The notes under the pieces were generated by a model. That model ran no database searches. It was not told the origin of the DNA and saw only the letters and a list, made by a program, of their open reading frames with translations. The position numbers and the translations under genes are program-made. Positions 1 to 11,100 of a stretch of 64,000 nt of DNA are shown here, one piece after another; within the stretch, counting starts at the first letter, position 1; every line of letters begins with the position of its first letter. The stretch lies in the NCBI GenBank assembly GCA_036852015.1, contig JAANDG010000243.1, positions 62,001-126,000 of the forward strand, given 5' to 3'. The stretch comes from Pelodera strongyloides. Lineage: Eukaryota > Nematoda > Chromadorea > Rhabditida > Rhabditidae.

Positions 1-167
1 CTCTGATTGGGACCCGGGAGACTATCTGTGCCACATTCCCCCGGGACACGCGGTAAACAATTCTACGGTACTTTTGAGTTTATCGACACCGAAAAATTTC
101 AGCGGGTTAGTCAGCCGAAATTTTAAAAACATGCAAAATATGGGTTTATTTTGATGGGCCCGTCCCT
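1..167. repeat. Right end of a TTAA-flanked MITE, cut by the window edge
   Basis: The segment ends GGGCCCGTCCCT followed by TTAA at 168-171. This is the same terminus as the elements at 6320-6669 and 63904-64000, so it is the distal end of one family member whose other end lies outside the window. The rest of the stretch has no supported ORF. Confidence 0.5.
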
Positions 168-189
168 TTAATGGGTTTACCTCCGAAAT

Positions 190-1110
190 GCGATATTTAA
201 TTTCGTTGAAAACTGTGCAAAAGCAAACAAAACATGATTTCGTTATCAGAATTTTTGGTTGGTCCTTCAGTCGTGAAGTTAAGCACGTCAGAAGTGGGTA
301 CATCAACAAACAAACACAACACAACACCGTTCGGATTTTCATAATTCCCTTTTTATATAAATGCGTTGGGAAACAAATGCGCATCTCAACATCAGAGGAG
401 ATCATCTCAGCATCGAAGTGAGAATCCGCGAAGGTGGCAGCAGTGGTGGAAACGTGAGGAACAGAATTCGCCGTTCATATCGTCCATGACTGTTCCTGAC
501 CTGACGACTTTGAGCAACTTGTTATCTGGTTGGCTAGTCGTCGTCTGCACTGATGAGGACCTCGGAGGATCGTAGCACGCTAAATTCTGTATTATCGCCC
601 ACTCATTCTCGGACCTCACTTCAACGCGGCCCATCATCTTCTGTGTGCCGTGGGTGGCATGCGAAAAAAGGAACTATATTGTTCGCGCTCATGCGAAACA
701 CTTGCATCAGCGACACAAGTGAATCCTAGTAGTTATTACTTTGCTAGCACACCGTGGTCTTTGACGCGGTACTTGTTGGCGAGCTAGCAATTTAAAAGAA
801 CTGCACGGTAAAGGTTGCTTAGAATTTGGACACTTGGAGCGAGTTCTAGGGAGTATGCGGCAAAGTTTGGTTGTGTCGACGTCCAGCACCCATATCGAAT
901 CGACTTTCACGTTGAAAAAAAATCATTTGCAAGGCTGCGCTATCCAACGAGCTAGTCAGATCACATAGTTAGAAAGTCACTTATTTAATTGTAAGGGAAT
1001 TGTGCAAATTTTCACCCACGATTGTCACTCGCTGATAAAACATAGCCACTTGCTGGTAAAGATTATTTCGATTTTTACCGGCAACCAGATGCCAACCATG
1101 TTGCTGCCGA
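190..1110 (+). repeat. Left arm of a diverged inverted duplication
   Basis: Long blocks of this segment recur in reverse complement at 3865-4650. For example 188-340 matches 4490-4650, the Ser/Thr-free AT-rich block near 760-860 matches 4080-4180, and 1070-1110 matches 3865-3900. The arm contains the decayed microprotein copy at 406-489; the other arm lacks that coding part. The arms are clearly diverged, so the event is not recent. Confidence 0.6.
406..489 (+). pseudogene. Decayed copy 1 of a 28-codon microprotein family
   Basis: In the frame ATC GAA GTG this stretch reads EVRIREGGSSGGNVRNRIRR and ends at TGA 487-489. It aligns codon for codon with the apparently intact copy at 5309-5395, apart from one missing glycine codon. 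The position of the ATG is occupied by CTC, so the start is lost. A TATA-like TTTATATAAA lies near 350-358, about the same distance upstream as in the other copies. I see a relic of the family, not a functional gene, although use of an upstream ATG in another frame cannot be excluded. Confidence 0.5.
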
Positions 1111-1389
1111 TTTTATTTTTCGCTTCAAAATTTGCACTCATCGATGATAAGAGATAAGATAAGCTTTTCTGTGTTAGTGGTCAACAACATGGGTTTATGT
1201 TTACTTGTAAAACGGAAAAAGGTTTTCGTGGAAATAAACTAGCAGTCAAAAGCATTCCTACTGTCACTCAAGTATATAAAAAATTGATAACTCGCACTCG
1301 ATTATTTACATGAACGTAAACGTAAACAAAAACATGTTTACTGGCACCAGATACATACCACACTTGTAATAATTTGTTTATTCAATTTG

Positions 1390-1400
1390 CATATATAAGC
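1390..1400 (+). promoter_or_regulatory. TATA-like box upstream of microprotein copy 2
   Basis: CATATATAAG lies about 85 bases before the ATG at 1481. The same spacing is seen at the copies at 3083-3169 (minus) and 5309-5395. Confidence 0.4.
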
Positions 1401-1480
1401 CAACTCAACTGAATACATCAGATTCAGGTTCAATCGTATTGACTGACAAAACTTCAATCCACTCCCTAACGCCGAATACC

Positions 1481-1540
1481 ATGAACTTCGAAATGAAAAT
1501 CCGCGAAGTTGGCCACACTTATGGAGGCCTGAAGAACTGA
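1481..1540 (+). CDS. Microprotein family copy 2, shortened
   Basis: ATG starts MNFEMKIREVG and runs 19 codons to TGA at 1538-1540. It aligns with MNVEVKIREGG of the copy at 5309, but the glycine/serine block is altered and a TGA interrupts before the basic tail; the downstream codons still spell IRRPFR in the same frame up to a stop at about 1561-1563. A TATA-like box precedes it. It may be a 19-residue product or a pseudogene. I do not recognise the family and no function can be assigned. Confidence 0.35.
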   Translation: MNFEMKIREVGHTYGGLKN

Positions 1541-2223
1541 ATACGTCGTCCGTTCCGTTCATAATCATCATTATATATTTGTTCGCTTAGTAGACCAACA
1601 GGTAATACATTTCAGGTATCAAACGTCTATTTGAATATTTTTAAAATGGTGTAATGATGGTGCAATGGTGTCAATGAGCCAAACACTAGTCCTTACAAGC
1701 TTATAGGCTTGCAACCATGCAGAACTACGTTGTGATCTACATAGTTAGTGAATCTTTAAAAAGTCAGCGCAAATATGTATGATAACAACATTTTCAGATT
1801 CACATCATGTATTCGCCGGCAGTCTCTTCCAACAACAAGTCACATGAACAAAGCAAGGCAGTATATTTGTAAACTTAAACTCGGTTTTTGTAATTGAATA
1901 AAATATTCACTCTCAAATTATTCACATGAATTTGATCACGCAAGTGATATAACTCACATAGACTCAAATCATGTTGATCTTATATTATTTTCTACACAGC
2001 GTAGTTTTTAGTTTTAACGTTGTATTCACAAAAACGTATAGTATAGAGGTAAAACACATTTCGCACGAACACGAAAGTGCCATTGCGTCCTACAGTTAGG
2101 CAGGAAACAAGTTCTCATGTTTACATCGGTTCGTTCGAGGCATGATTAGCATTGGATATGATAAATGTGGTTTCTGTCGCCACAGCACATACATTCGAAT
2201 CACCCCTGTCGGTGCGGTTTCCT

Positions 2224-2400
2224 GAGAGGCCGGATCCACCAACATTTTAGCCAGGGTGAGAGCTAAAAACTCTCGCCCTGGGACGACTTATTTGCAGGGT
2301 GAGAGTTAATGCCGATCTGCCAACATGTTTAGATATCGCTCTCAATCAATTTTCCGATCCGCCAACAACTCTAACTCTCACCCAAAGTGAGAGGTGAGAC
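2224..2400. repeat. Clustered short inverted repeats
   Basis: The motif CAGGGTGAGAG and its complement occur several times, for example as an almost complete hairpin at 2252-2282 and again near 2296 and 2376-2396. GATC(T/C)GCCAACA recurs around each. It looks like a small palindromic repeat element. No gene was seen. Confidence 0.45.
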
Positions 2401-2855
2401 CATCATATCCCCTCCCCCAAAATGATGCAAGGCAAACATTTATCCGGAATTGCTCTAACTCTCAACCTGCGTGCCGGGTGTGGTGGATTCTGACTGAGCA
2501 TGACTATACTTTTCGTCGTACTGTTTTCTGTTTTCTGTACATGATGGACATACATATGTTGTCAAGCCCTCGCCAAAATTGTGTGCTGTTCGGGCTGTAC
2601 AACCATCCGAAGTATGTAAAGAGTTTATTGACAAAGATTATCTTATAAATGGAAGTAGTGGAAATTTATCGACGCAACATTGAAGAGAAGAGCACATTTA
2701 GTTGATAAACTTGTACATTTCGTAAACTGAAAATAGGTGCATTATCATTTTAAGGTTTGAAAATATTTATGTGACATTCTGCAGATGATATACCTATATG
2801 TATTCTAGTTTAAATTATTCAATTAAATCACAAAAAGACTATACATAGGAAAGTG

Positions 2856-2993
2856 GAAACTCCGATTTCGCCCCGATAATTTGCCGAAAAACCCCGATTT
2901 CGCCCCAATCATTTCCCAAAACCCCGATTTCGCCCCGATCAAGGCCCGAGTTTTTGAGGGACTTGATCGGGGCGAAATCGGGGTTTTTGGTTT
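2856..2993. repeat. Tandem and inverted CCCCGATTTCGCCCC repeat
   Basis: A unit of about 25 bases built on CCCCGATTTCGCCCC occurs three times in direct orientation (2862-2940) and once inverted (2955-2990), so transcripts from either strand would fold into a strong hairpin. The ORFs reading through it on both strands are by-products of the repeat. Confidence 0.6.
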
Positions 2994-3082
2994 CCCCTGT
3001 ATTAAAAGTACTGCAGTACCACTAAATGATTGCAATTATTGGAAGCAGCACTTACCTGTCGATGTGCAATTAGGAGAATGAG

Positions 3083-3169
3083 TTAGGGGCGAGGGCGTAG
3101 ATAAGGACAGCGATTCTTCACGTTTCCACCACTGCTGCCTCCTTCGCGGATTTTGATTTCGATGTTCAT
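3083..3169 (-). CDS. Microprotein family copy 3, 28 residues
   Basis: ATG at 3167-3169 opens a 28-codon ORF starting MNIEIKIREGGSSGGNVKNR and ending in a Pro/Arg-rich tail before TAA at 3083-3085. The first 20 residues match the copy at 5309-5395 with largely conservative changes, while the last eight differ. A TATATAAC element on the same strand lies about 70 bases upstream (around 3232-3242). The conserved N-terminal half and identical total length suggest a translated product. It is glycine-rich and basic, with no signal peptide or membrane segment. I do not recognise it. Confidence 0.5.
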   Translation of the reverse strand: MNIEIKIREGGSSGGNVKNRCPYLRPRP

Positions 3170-3237
3170 TTTCGGAATTTGGATGCTTCGGTTGTCAATG
3201 CAGTTGAATGCAAACTGAGCGCCTTGATTGGCGTTAT

Positions 3238-3370
3238 ATACCGGACAAAATTTAATATAAAACGTAAATGCGAAGACTTATCATGTTAGTACCGGTAAAC
3301 AAAATTTCATTTACTCGCTAACCACCTGCTATCGTTTCTTTTCAATGACAGAGATTGGATTTTAATTGAG
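3238..3370 (+). repeat. Direct repeat, copy 1 (partner 3729-3870)
   Basis: The block beginning ACCGGACAAAATTTAATAT recurs with few changes at 3729-3870. It carries the upstream region of microprotein copy 3, so the promoter neighbourhood of that gene has been duplicated. Confidence 0.6.
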
Positions 3371-3728
3371 GAGCAGATTAATTGTTGTGTTCCAATATTC
3401 TACTTGCACCTTATTGAAGCATGGTTTAAAGCACAATGTACCCGGGTTTATTTGTTTTTCACCCTCCTCCACTTATAATGAATGATAATATGTACCTTAT
3501 TGCGGTTCGCACGTAAACACGATTTTGTTTACTGCTAAATGGTAAGCCCTCGATGATATTTATTTTTGTTCACTTTATGAAACCTTTACGTTCGAGAGTT
3601 TTGGGATTACACCTGAAGATGGATAGACGTCTGTTTGCAACTGAATAAATGTAACATATAAGATGATCTACACATTAATACTAGCTAGAAAAGTGTTTTC
3701 AGTTGCAAAGTGTACGACATTATCACGT

Positions 3729-3870
3729 GTACCGGACAAAATTTAATATAAAACGTAAATGTGAAGACTTTCACCTTGGTACCGGTAAACAAAATCTCAT
3801 TTACTCGCTAACCACAGTGAGCTGCCTGGTATCGTTTCATTTCAATGGCAGAGATTGGAATTGCAACATC
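3729..3870 (+). repeat. Direct repeat, copy 2 (partner 3238-3370)
   Basis: This is the second copy of the block described at 3238-3370. It shares ACCGGTAAACAAAAT and TTTACTCGCTAACCAC with small insertions. No microprotein ORF was found next to this copy. Confidence 0.6.
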
Positions 3871-4650
3871 GTTGGTATCTGGGTACCGGTAAACATCGTA
3901 TTGAGAAAAATTTTCTTGAAAATTTACAAAATTCCATTACAATTAAATAAGCGACTGTCTAACTATGTGATCCGACTAGCTCGTTGGATAGCGCAAAATT
4001 GCAAATGTGTTTTTTTTTCTCAAAGTGAAGTTCGATTCGCTGTGTTTGCGCGACACAAGCAAACTTTGCCTCTTCCGTAAAACTCGCTCCAAATTCTAAG
4101 CAACACCTTTACTCTGCAGATATTTTAAATTGCTAGTTCGTCAACAAGTACCCTGTCAAAGACCACGTTGTGTTTGCGAAGTAATGTCTACTAGAATTAT
4201 GTGTTACTTGGCCCACTGATGCAGTGTGTCACATAAACGCGAACAACAATAGTTACTTTTTCACATGCCACTGCCACCCGCGGCACACAAATACAAAAAG
4301 CTGACGGGCCGCACACGTTGAAGTGAAGCCCAAGAATGGGTGGACGATGATACAGAATTTAAAGCGGTCGTCATCAGTATAGACGACGACTAGGAAACCA
4401 GATTACAACTTGCTCGAAGTCGTCAGGATGTGGTTAAGTTCATATGATGTTGAGATGCGCTTTTGTTTTTCAAAAGAATTTATATAAAAAGTGAATTATG
4501 AAAAGCTAACAGTGCTATGTTGGTTTTTTGTTGTTGTACCCATTTCCTGAAGTGTTTTGCTTTACGACTGAAGGGCCAAGCAAAAATTCTGATAACGAAA
4601 CCATGTTTTTTTCCTTCTGCACAGTTTTTCAACGAAACCAAATATCGTGT
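3865..4650 (-). repeat. Right arm of the inverted duplication
   Basis: Reverse-complement counterpart of 190-1110. The portion corresponding to microprotein copy 1 is missing or unrecognisable here. Confidence 0.55.
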
Positions 4651-5233
4651 TTCGGAGGAAACCCATGAAACTGAACGTGATAAACAAAAAAAATCAAAAT
4701 GAGAATTTGGGTGCAAGGCTGACAGTTTTTTTTTTGCTTTTGCTTTTGCAGGATTGTAATAACTGCGCAACTACACTGACGAAACTTGACATGTATGCCG
4801 CGTAAAATCAGCGCGCATCTTTCATTTGACAATGTTGTGCAAATTGGAATAGGATTGGTGTGCATATTGTTCGCTGATCTCATGCCGCTTGCACTCGGAA
4901 AGCCTTCGTGAAAACCATGGTTCTAAGTTCTAATGTACGTTCCGTTGTTTCCGTTGCGCTCCAAGTTTCACTTTGCACATAACTGCGCGACTTCGTCCAA
5001 AATCAAATGCCCAAAAACACAAGTGAAGAAAACCTTGTATAGCTTGTAACTTTTCTATTAAATTAAACGTCTGATTTGTAAATATAATGTTCCTCTGCAC
5101 CACAAATCGTTTGCACTCATTTTCATTGATAACTCTCATCCTCAATTACAGTCAACAAAAATATGTTTATGTTTACTGGTTACTGTTTGCAAGATGATAA
5201 CCCTTTGCTTCTGAAATTGGCTTTCCACTAGGG

Positions 5234-5240
5234 TATAAAA
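5234..5240 (+). promoter_or_regulatory. TATA box of microprotein copy 4
   Basis: TATAAAA 69 bases before the ATG at 5309. It is the best TATA match of the four family copies. Confidence 0.5.
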
Positions 5241-5308
5241 GGCCAGCAAACCGTCTAAGCAATTGTATTCAAACACAACTTGAAACTCCTATCTAATTCC
5301 GATAAACG

Positions 5309-5395
5309 ATGAACGTCGAAGTGAAAATCCGCGAAGGTGGCAGCAGCGGTGGTGGAAACGTGAAGAACAGAATTCGCCGTCCGATTCGTCCTTAA
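5309..5395 (+). CDS. Microprotein family copy 4, 28 residues, apparently intact
   Basis: A 28-codon ORF reads MNVEVKIREGGSSGGGNVKN at its start and continues with RIRRPIRP before TAA 5393-5395. A clear TATA box sits 69 bases upstream and there is no sign of an intron. Related ORFs occur at 406-489, 1481-1540 and 3083-3169 (minus). Composition is an alternating hydrophobic/charged start, a Gly/Ser linker and an Arg/Pro-rich tail. It has no signal peptide or transmembrane stretch, so a cytosolic or nuclear place is more likely than secretion. The short distance from TATA to ATG suggests a compact, inducible gene, but that is inference. Function unknown. Confidence 0.55.
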   Translation: MNVEVKIREGGSSGGGNVKNRIRRPIRP

Positions 5396-6319
5396 ACCGA
5401 AGGCCTTCTGAATTCACAACTATATTTCGCATACGGCAGGTATCAGGTAATATTATTATAATATGATTTACTGGAAGACTATGAACTCAGCCAGCTGCAC
5501 ACAAAGCCTAAGCCTAAGCCTACATACAGTGCTAGACAGCAAAGCAATGCTGACCGTCAAGAATATGAAACCCTATAAAGTCACCAGTTTCCCGGCCCGG
5601 TATAAGTTGCATTCTTAGATCTGAGGGTTGATTACAAATTTTATTAGAACCTTGTACTTTCTGTATTTGGAACCAACAAGTCAACAACTGTTCCAAAACA
5701 ATTAGCATTTACAATATCTTGAATTATGCTGAAAATCAGTATTTCAGATATAAACGCGTTCTTTCATCTCTTCGAATCTCCTAGTGCCGATGTACAAAGC
5801 TTCATTGTAAAATCTTGTAAATGCTTGTAACTTGTTTTTTTTTATGTATTTGCCGTATTAATAAAAACTTAAGTGCTTATTTTGTCTTATTGTGCGATGG
5901 AAGGAAGTACGCAGAATCGACAAAAAAGAGCACAAAATAGAAAAGAACATAATGTGGGCTTCGTTGTTCGCAACTGCAACTGTGTACGTGTAGTGTATAG
6001 TGTATCATATCCGGCGCGTTCTTTCTTATAGTGCATAAAGCAAGCAACGCGAGTTAAGCTCTCGTTTAATGTAATTACTTTCTAATTATCACCCGAAGAC
6101 CCTTCCGCCCTTACTGCTCCTAACTTGAAAACTTTGATCATCTTGAGCTCGTCGTCTGCCCTTACGTTATACGTATTTTTTTCAGAATCCATGCCCGGTG
6201 TCCAGGTTTACCGGCTCATTATGTTTAGCTGGCCAGAAGTACGCGATCTTATGAGAAACTATTTTGTTCGCGTTTGTGTTGCGTTTTTCATCGTCTCTCA
6301 CGGAGCTGCGCCCTTTTAA
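5396..6319. other. No gene seen
   Basis: AT-rich sequence. The only long plus-strand frames are unspliced and match no domain I know. The segment downstream of microprotein copy 4 probably includes its 3' untranslated region. Confidence 0.4.
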
Positions 6320-6669
6320 AGGGACAGGCCCATCAAACTAAACCTATATTTACGATACGTTCATAATGACTATCAAGCATTTTTATTACAATATATACAA
6401 ACCAAATTTCGCATTTATTCGCCCTGGAAAACTTTTTCCGATGGCCGTAAAACCGCAAATATCCTTGTTGTCTATGCAAATTTATCGTAAAATTAGACTG
6501 CGATCAAAATTTGCGTATACGGCTTTGAAATCTGCAGCTTTATGGTATACATATGAGTGTCCCAGGGTGAATGAAGGTGAAATTTGGTTTGTATATATTG
6601 TAATAAAAATGCTTTGTAAACAGTATGGACATCTCGTAAACATAGGTTTAATTTGACGGGCCTGTCCCT
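6320..6669. mobile_element. TTAA-flanked MITE with long inverted repeats
   Basis: The element begins AGGGACAGGCCCATCAAA and ends with its complement, flanked by TTAA at 6316-6319 and 6670-6673. The arms match for over 100 bases, including AAATTTGGTTTGTATATATT. No coding capacity. TTAA flanks suggest mobilisation by a piggyBac-like transposase (inference). Confidence 0.75.
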
Positions 6670-6673
6670 TTAA

Positions 6674-7124
6674 AGGGAGAGGCCCATGAGAATAAAGTGT
6701 TCCTCAGTTTATTTGTAAAGAATGTCCGGAATTTCCGAAATATTACTGTGAAAACCGCACTGTTTGAAGCCTAGAACTCGCAGAGTTATTCCCCGGCAAA
6801 GAGTTCCGCCAGGTACCGTAGTCAGAATCAATTCTGGCGCTTTTAGGGCATTCTTGTATTGGAAACGCCTCTTTATAGTCGTAGGAATGATCTTTATTCG
6901 TTTGTCCATTAGTGTATAGAGAAAGAATGCAAATGAACGGATATAAACCGTACAAAACGCATTTTGACGTTGCTGGCTACGGTACCTAGCCGAACTGTTT
7001 GCCGGGGAATTACTCTGCGAGTTCTAGGCTTCAAACAATGCGGTTTTCACAGTAATATTTCGGAAATTCCGGACTTTCTTTACAAATAAATTGAGGAAAA
7101 CTTTATTCTCATGGGCCTCTCCCT
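6674..7124. mobile_element. Second TTAA-flanked MITE, abutting the first
   Basis: Termini are AGGGAGAGGCCCATGAG and its complement, with TTAA at 6670-6673 (shared with the preceding element) and 7125-7128. The arms pair over most of the length, including a TTTGCCGGGGAAT block near the centre. A half copy lies at 58526-58690. Confidence 0.75.
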
Positions 7125-7441
7125 TTAATGAGTATACTAAATATTCAATATTAAAAATGTATCATGTCGTACACGATTGGAGCACCAGTCGCACCTAGCC
7201 GGGGGCGCTTTCACCGACAAACTGCATCACATATAGAAGAACAACGCATGCTTTCATTCTCTGCATATATTCGTTTTTACGTCGAGGAATGCTCCATTCT
7301 GCAACTGTGGCTCTCATAATTCTACGAGAAATTTGGTTTGCAGGCAGGCATAATATCTTTATTGCAATAAACAAGTGATAACACTACGGCTGATAAACAA
7401 GTGATAAGGCTTCTTTCGCCACAAACAGATTTCAAATCGAG

Positions 7442-7448
7442 TATAAAA
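7442..7448 (+). promoter_or_regulatory. TATA-like box before a 13-codon ORF
   Basis: TATAAAA lies 73 bases before the ATG at 7521. This is the same geometry as the microprotein family further upstream. Confidence 0.3.
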
Positions 7449-7520
7449 GCTGACTTTGTCATCTCACGGCTGCACCTCGACGCTAAAAAAACTCGTGCTA
7501 ACATTCTAACCTTATCCAAA

Positions 7521-7562
7521 ATGCTCCTACCACCGACAATTAATCTACCGCTACGATATTAA
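7521..7562 (+). CDS. Very short ORF (13 residues) behind a TATA box, tentative
   Basis: ATG opens MLLPPTINLPLRY and stops at TAA 7560-7562. The peptide has no homology I can see with the 28-codon family; only the TATA-to-ATG spacing is shared. A plausible donor (GGGGTAAGT) follows near 7589-7597, so this could equally be the 5' exon of an unrecognised transcript. The evidence is weak. Confidence 0.15.
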   Translation: MLLPPTINLPLRY

Positions 7563-8196
7563 CACTAGGATGAAGTGAAACTAATAAAAGGGGTAAGTCC
7601 TTTCTTTTATCCAATTGTATACGACTATTCATTTTACTTACTTCTCAATTTTCTGCTTTCCCCTCGCCATATGCCCATAGGCCATAGTTATGTATGTATC
7701 ATTCCAATAAGTGTACTGTAGGCAACTGCGCGTCGGCACAATATTTGCGCATCAGCTTCGTGCGGCGCACCACCTGCGCACGCTAATTCTACTCGATGCG
7801 ACTAGGGAACATCTCTAAATATACTTTTCTTCAGCTCTTGTGCTTCCGAAGTTCTATTAACCCATTCTCTCTCAACACAATCATTGATTCATACATACAT
7901 TTACTTATTTTTATGGATGACTTTTGCTGAATAAAAGTTTTGAATTTGATTTACATAAAAACATCAGTGTCAACCAACAATACATATATCATATCAACCA
8001 ACGCAAAGTAATGAAACGTTCAGGAATACAAGCGTACCTAACAAATTAAATCATTGTGTTTTGTGTTTGTATGTACGTACGTACGGTGCACTCGGCTGCT
8101 GATACAGTTAAGTGACAATAACAACGGTGCTATCACAGTAATTTCGCAAGTTTTATTATAAGAAAATATAAGCAGAAAACGGAGGTCGTCCCTCAG
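7563..8196. other. No gene seen
   Basis: AT-rich intergenic sequence containing the tetranucleotide run ACGTACGTACG near 8074. The last part is probably the 3' flank of the phosphatase gene. Confidence 0.4.
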
Positions 8197-11100
8197 TCAG
8201 GCTGCTTTGATTTCTTCCTTTGATTTGTTCACTTTCGACATCTTCTTTCTCGCGTGACGCTCATAAATACTGAGGAAGCTTTTGAATTTCTCATCACGGG
8301 GAATCACCGACTCCTGGAAAAAAAGTGTATGCTTTGCAACTATTATATTCTGTGAGACAAAGAACGAGAGAGAATTAAACCAAGTGAATGGAAGGAAAAA
8401 GATAGATATTCCAGCGTTTTAAGTCTATCTTCACAAACCTGCGCAAAGTATTCCAACAAACAGACGAGCAAGAACATAAACTGCACGTGACTTTGCATGG
8501 CCTGAAACAATATTTTTTTATCTCTTCATTCAGTCACAGTGTTCAAGGGGCATTGCCTGCGCCGTAATTGAACTCTTACTGATGCTGGCACGAAAAAAAT
8601 CCCAACAACAAAAAATGCACCTGAAAACGTTGTGCTCGCATTTCTTTTATAACATCGACCAACTGAATATTACCATCGGCCGATATGCGTACGTTGGCAT
8701 AATCAATTCCTGAAAGAAATTGAAATTTTTAAAGAGTTGTGACACGTGGTTATGAAAGACCAACCTAGTACAAATTCCGGCCCATCTGCAGCATTACAGG
8801 AACATAGAGGAACATAATTTGCATATTATACATTAGATTGAAAAGTCCAGCACATGTTACGAAATCATGTGCCATATCGCTTTATCTACAAGTCGGTTCA
8901 ATGATCTAATTATCTTACCTACAAACGTGGACGTCCGTCCCACACCTGCTGAACAGTGCACGACGACCGGTTTATCGTCACTATTCTTCTGAAATTAATT
9001 GACAGTCTAAACAAACATGTTTCTGACAGGCTTATTCGTTAACTACATTCGGCGGCAAACTTGGTTTTAATGTTTATTAAACTCTTTAAAAGATCCGATC
9101 GCCGCAATTGGCGATAAAACAGGCTAACATTAACGCACTGTACTTCGAATAAAAATGCACAGCTTTTCAGAAACCACCTTAACGTATTGATAGAGTTTAA
9201 CCACGCTTGACGGACTTGCCGGGGCCAGGTGATCGGGCCAATCAGTCACAAATAAATGTTCCACGGACACTTTTCCATTTCTAAAAAAAAAGAATCAGAA
9301 GTGCGGCATAAAAAAAAAGTAAAAAAAGGCGTTTCCTATGCCTCCGGACGGAGGGGGTCTTGCAAAATGCAGCACCCCATACATAGACGCAGCGCGGTCC
9401 TCGAGAAAACCGACTAGACAAACCAACAAGTTTCAATATTTCAATGAACAAATCCATTATTTAGGAAAGGTATCGCAATAATCGTTCGTATGAGTGGTAT
9501 GAGCAAGAATTCCAGTCAAATAACACCTTGACACATTAACCAATCATCATGACAATGTCGCAAACAAATTGTGTTATGTGCTTAAAACAAATATAATGTG
9601 CAAATTATTGGAACACACGGTCCGCTAACTGTCAATATGGTTCTCTCGGTGCCGGGCACGACGTCGTCCTTTGATTCCACATTCTTCACCGATATACTAC
9701 CATATTTGGCCTCGTCACCCACTTTGGGTGGCCAATATGCCACACACTTCTCGGAATCGTCTAAACAAGATTTAGCGCTCTAACTGAACATAATTAGAGG
9801 GCAAGTGGGAAGCGATCCCAGCTCGGGTTCTGTTGACTGATCTCATTGGTCCAATCCAGGACCGTACCCGTACCGTACCAGCACCCAGTATAATACAAGG
9901 GAGTTTGGCACCAAAAAATGGAAACTACTGTCAGCTTGCGGTAAAAAAACTCACTTTCAACAAGCTTACAGAGCATAAGGACTATTTTGGCCTGTTCCTG
10001 GATGATCATCCACCTAAAACATATTCTGTTTATCTCTGTTTTATTTCCCACAACTCTAAAGAGCTCCCACAACACAACAACGTTCTTATTGGCGCTTCTG
10101 TGGCGTTTTTGTGGCGCAATTGCCACTTTCCTTCAAAGGTCCGCAACCCCTGTGGCGGACAATTTTGCTTACGCAGCGATTGCATAGATACCAGTGTGGC
10201 CAGTGCGGTGCGCGTGCGCGCGATTACAGTGCCGCACGCCCTCCACCGCGTGTGCTCCCAAAAAAAAACTGACCAGAAGTCTTCAATAGTCTCGGCGAGT
10301 GGTCCTTGAGTGCAGATGTACTTATTTCCTTGTTCCGGTATTGTGACCCAACTTGCGTGGATATAATCTTCCTTCCTGCCACGTAGTACAACACGAGTCT
10401 TGTCCAAACAAAGCACGTCGCGATATCTACAAAACGCAAGAATGAACTTTAAGGACCGTGCCAGACATACGCGTTCAGGCTTGATCTATGTTTTTGTTGT
10501 CAATTACTCTGCTTCTTGGCCAAGAATAGCTATTGGTACACTGTGCTATTAATGACAGTTCTTGTTCTGCACGGTATGGAGTATTATGAGACGAACAGCC
10601 GCAGTAGGCGCCTACGCTTAACACACCGGCTGGTGATTTGAAGCTTGTACCTTGTCTTGTCAAACTCGTCTAAAAAAGAACTTACCTATTCTTCAAATCA
10701 TTCTGCGCATGCGCCTCTGCGGTCATATTCGGAGCCACGTACTTCTTGCCCTTTTCCATGAATTCCTCGGCTATTTGTTTTGGTTTCTGAGGTAAACGAA
10801 TAGAAAAGTACAACAAATTATAATCCTGTGATTTAGACAATTGCCAAGAAAACTATTTTCTCCCATCTACTAACAAATAAATAATAAATAAATAAATAAA
10901 TAAATAAAAATCTGCAACGGTAGTGCACCCCTTAAGACCAAGAGATTGCAATACTATGCAGATAATAGACAACCGAAAAAAAATAAATTAATGAATAGTT
11001 CTACCATTTCCATCGCATTCTTCGCCCAAAGTTTCCGATTGATATCCTTAGGATCCTTGGCTTTTGTTCGGGATCTAAACAACCGATTTCACTTGGCTGT

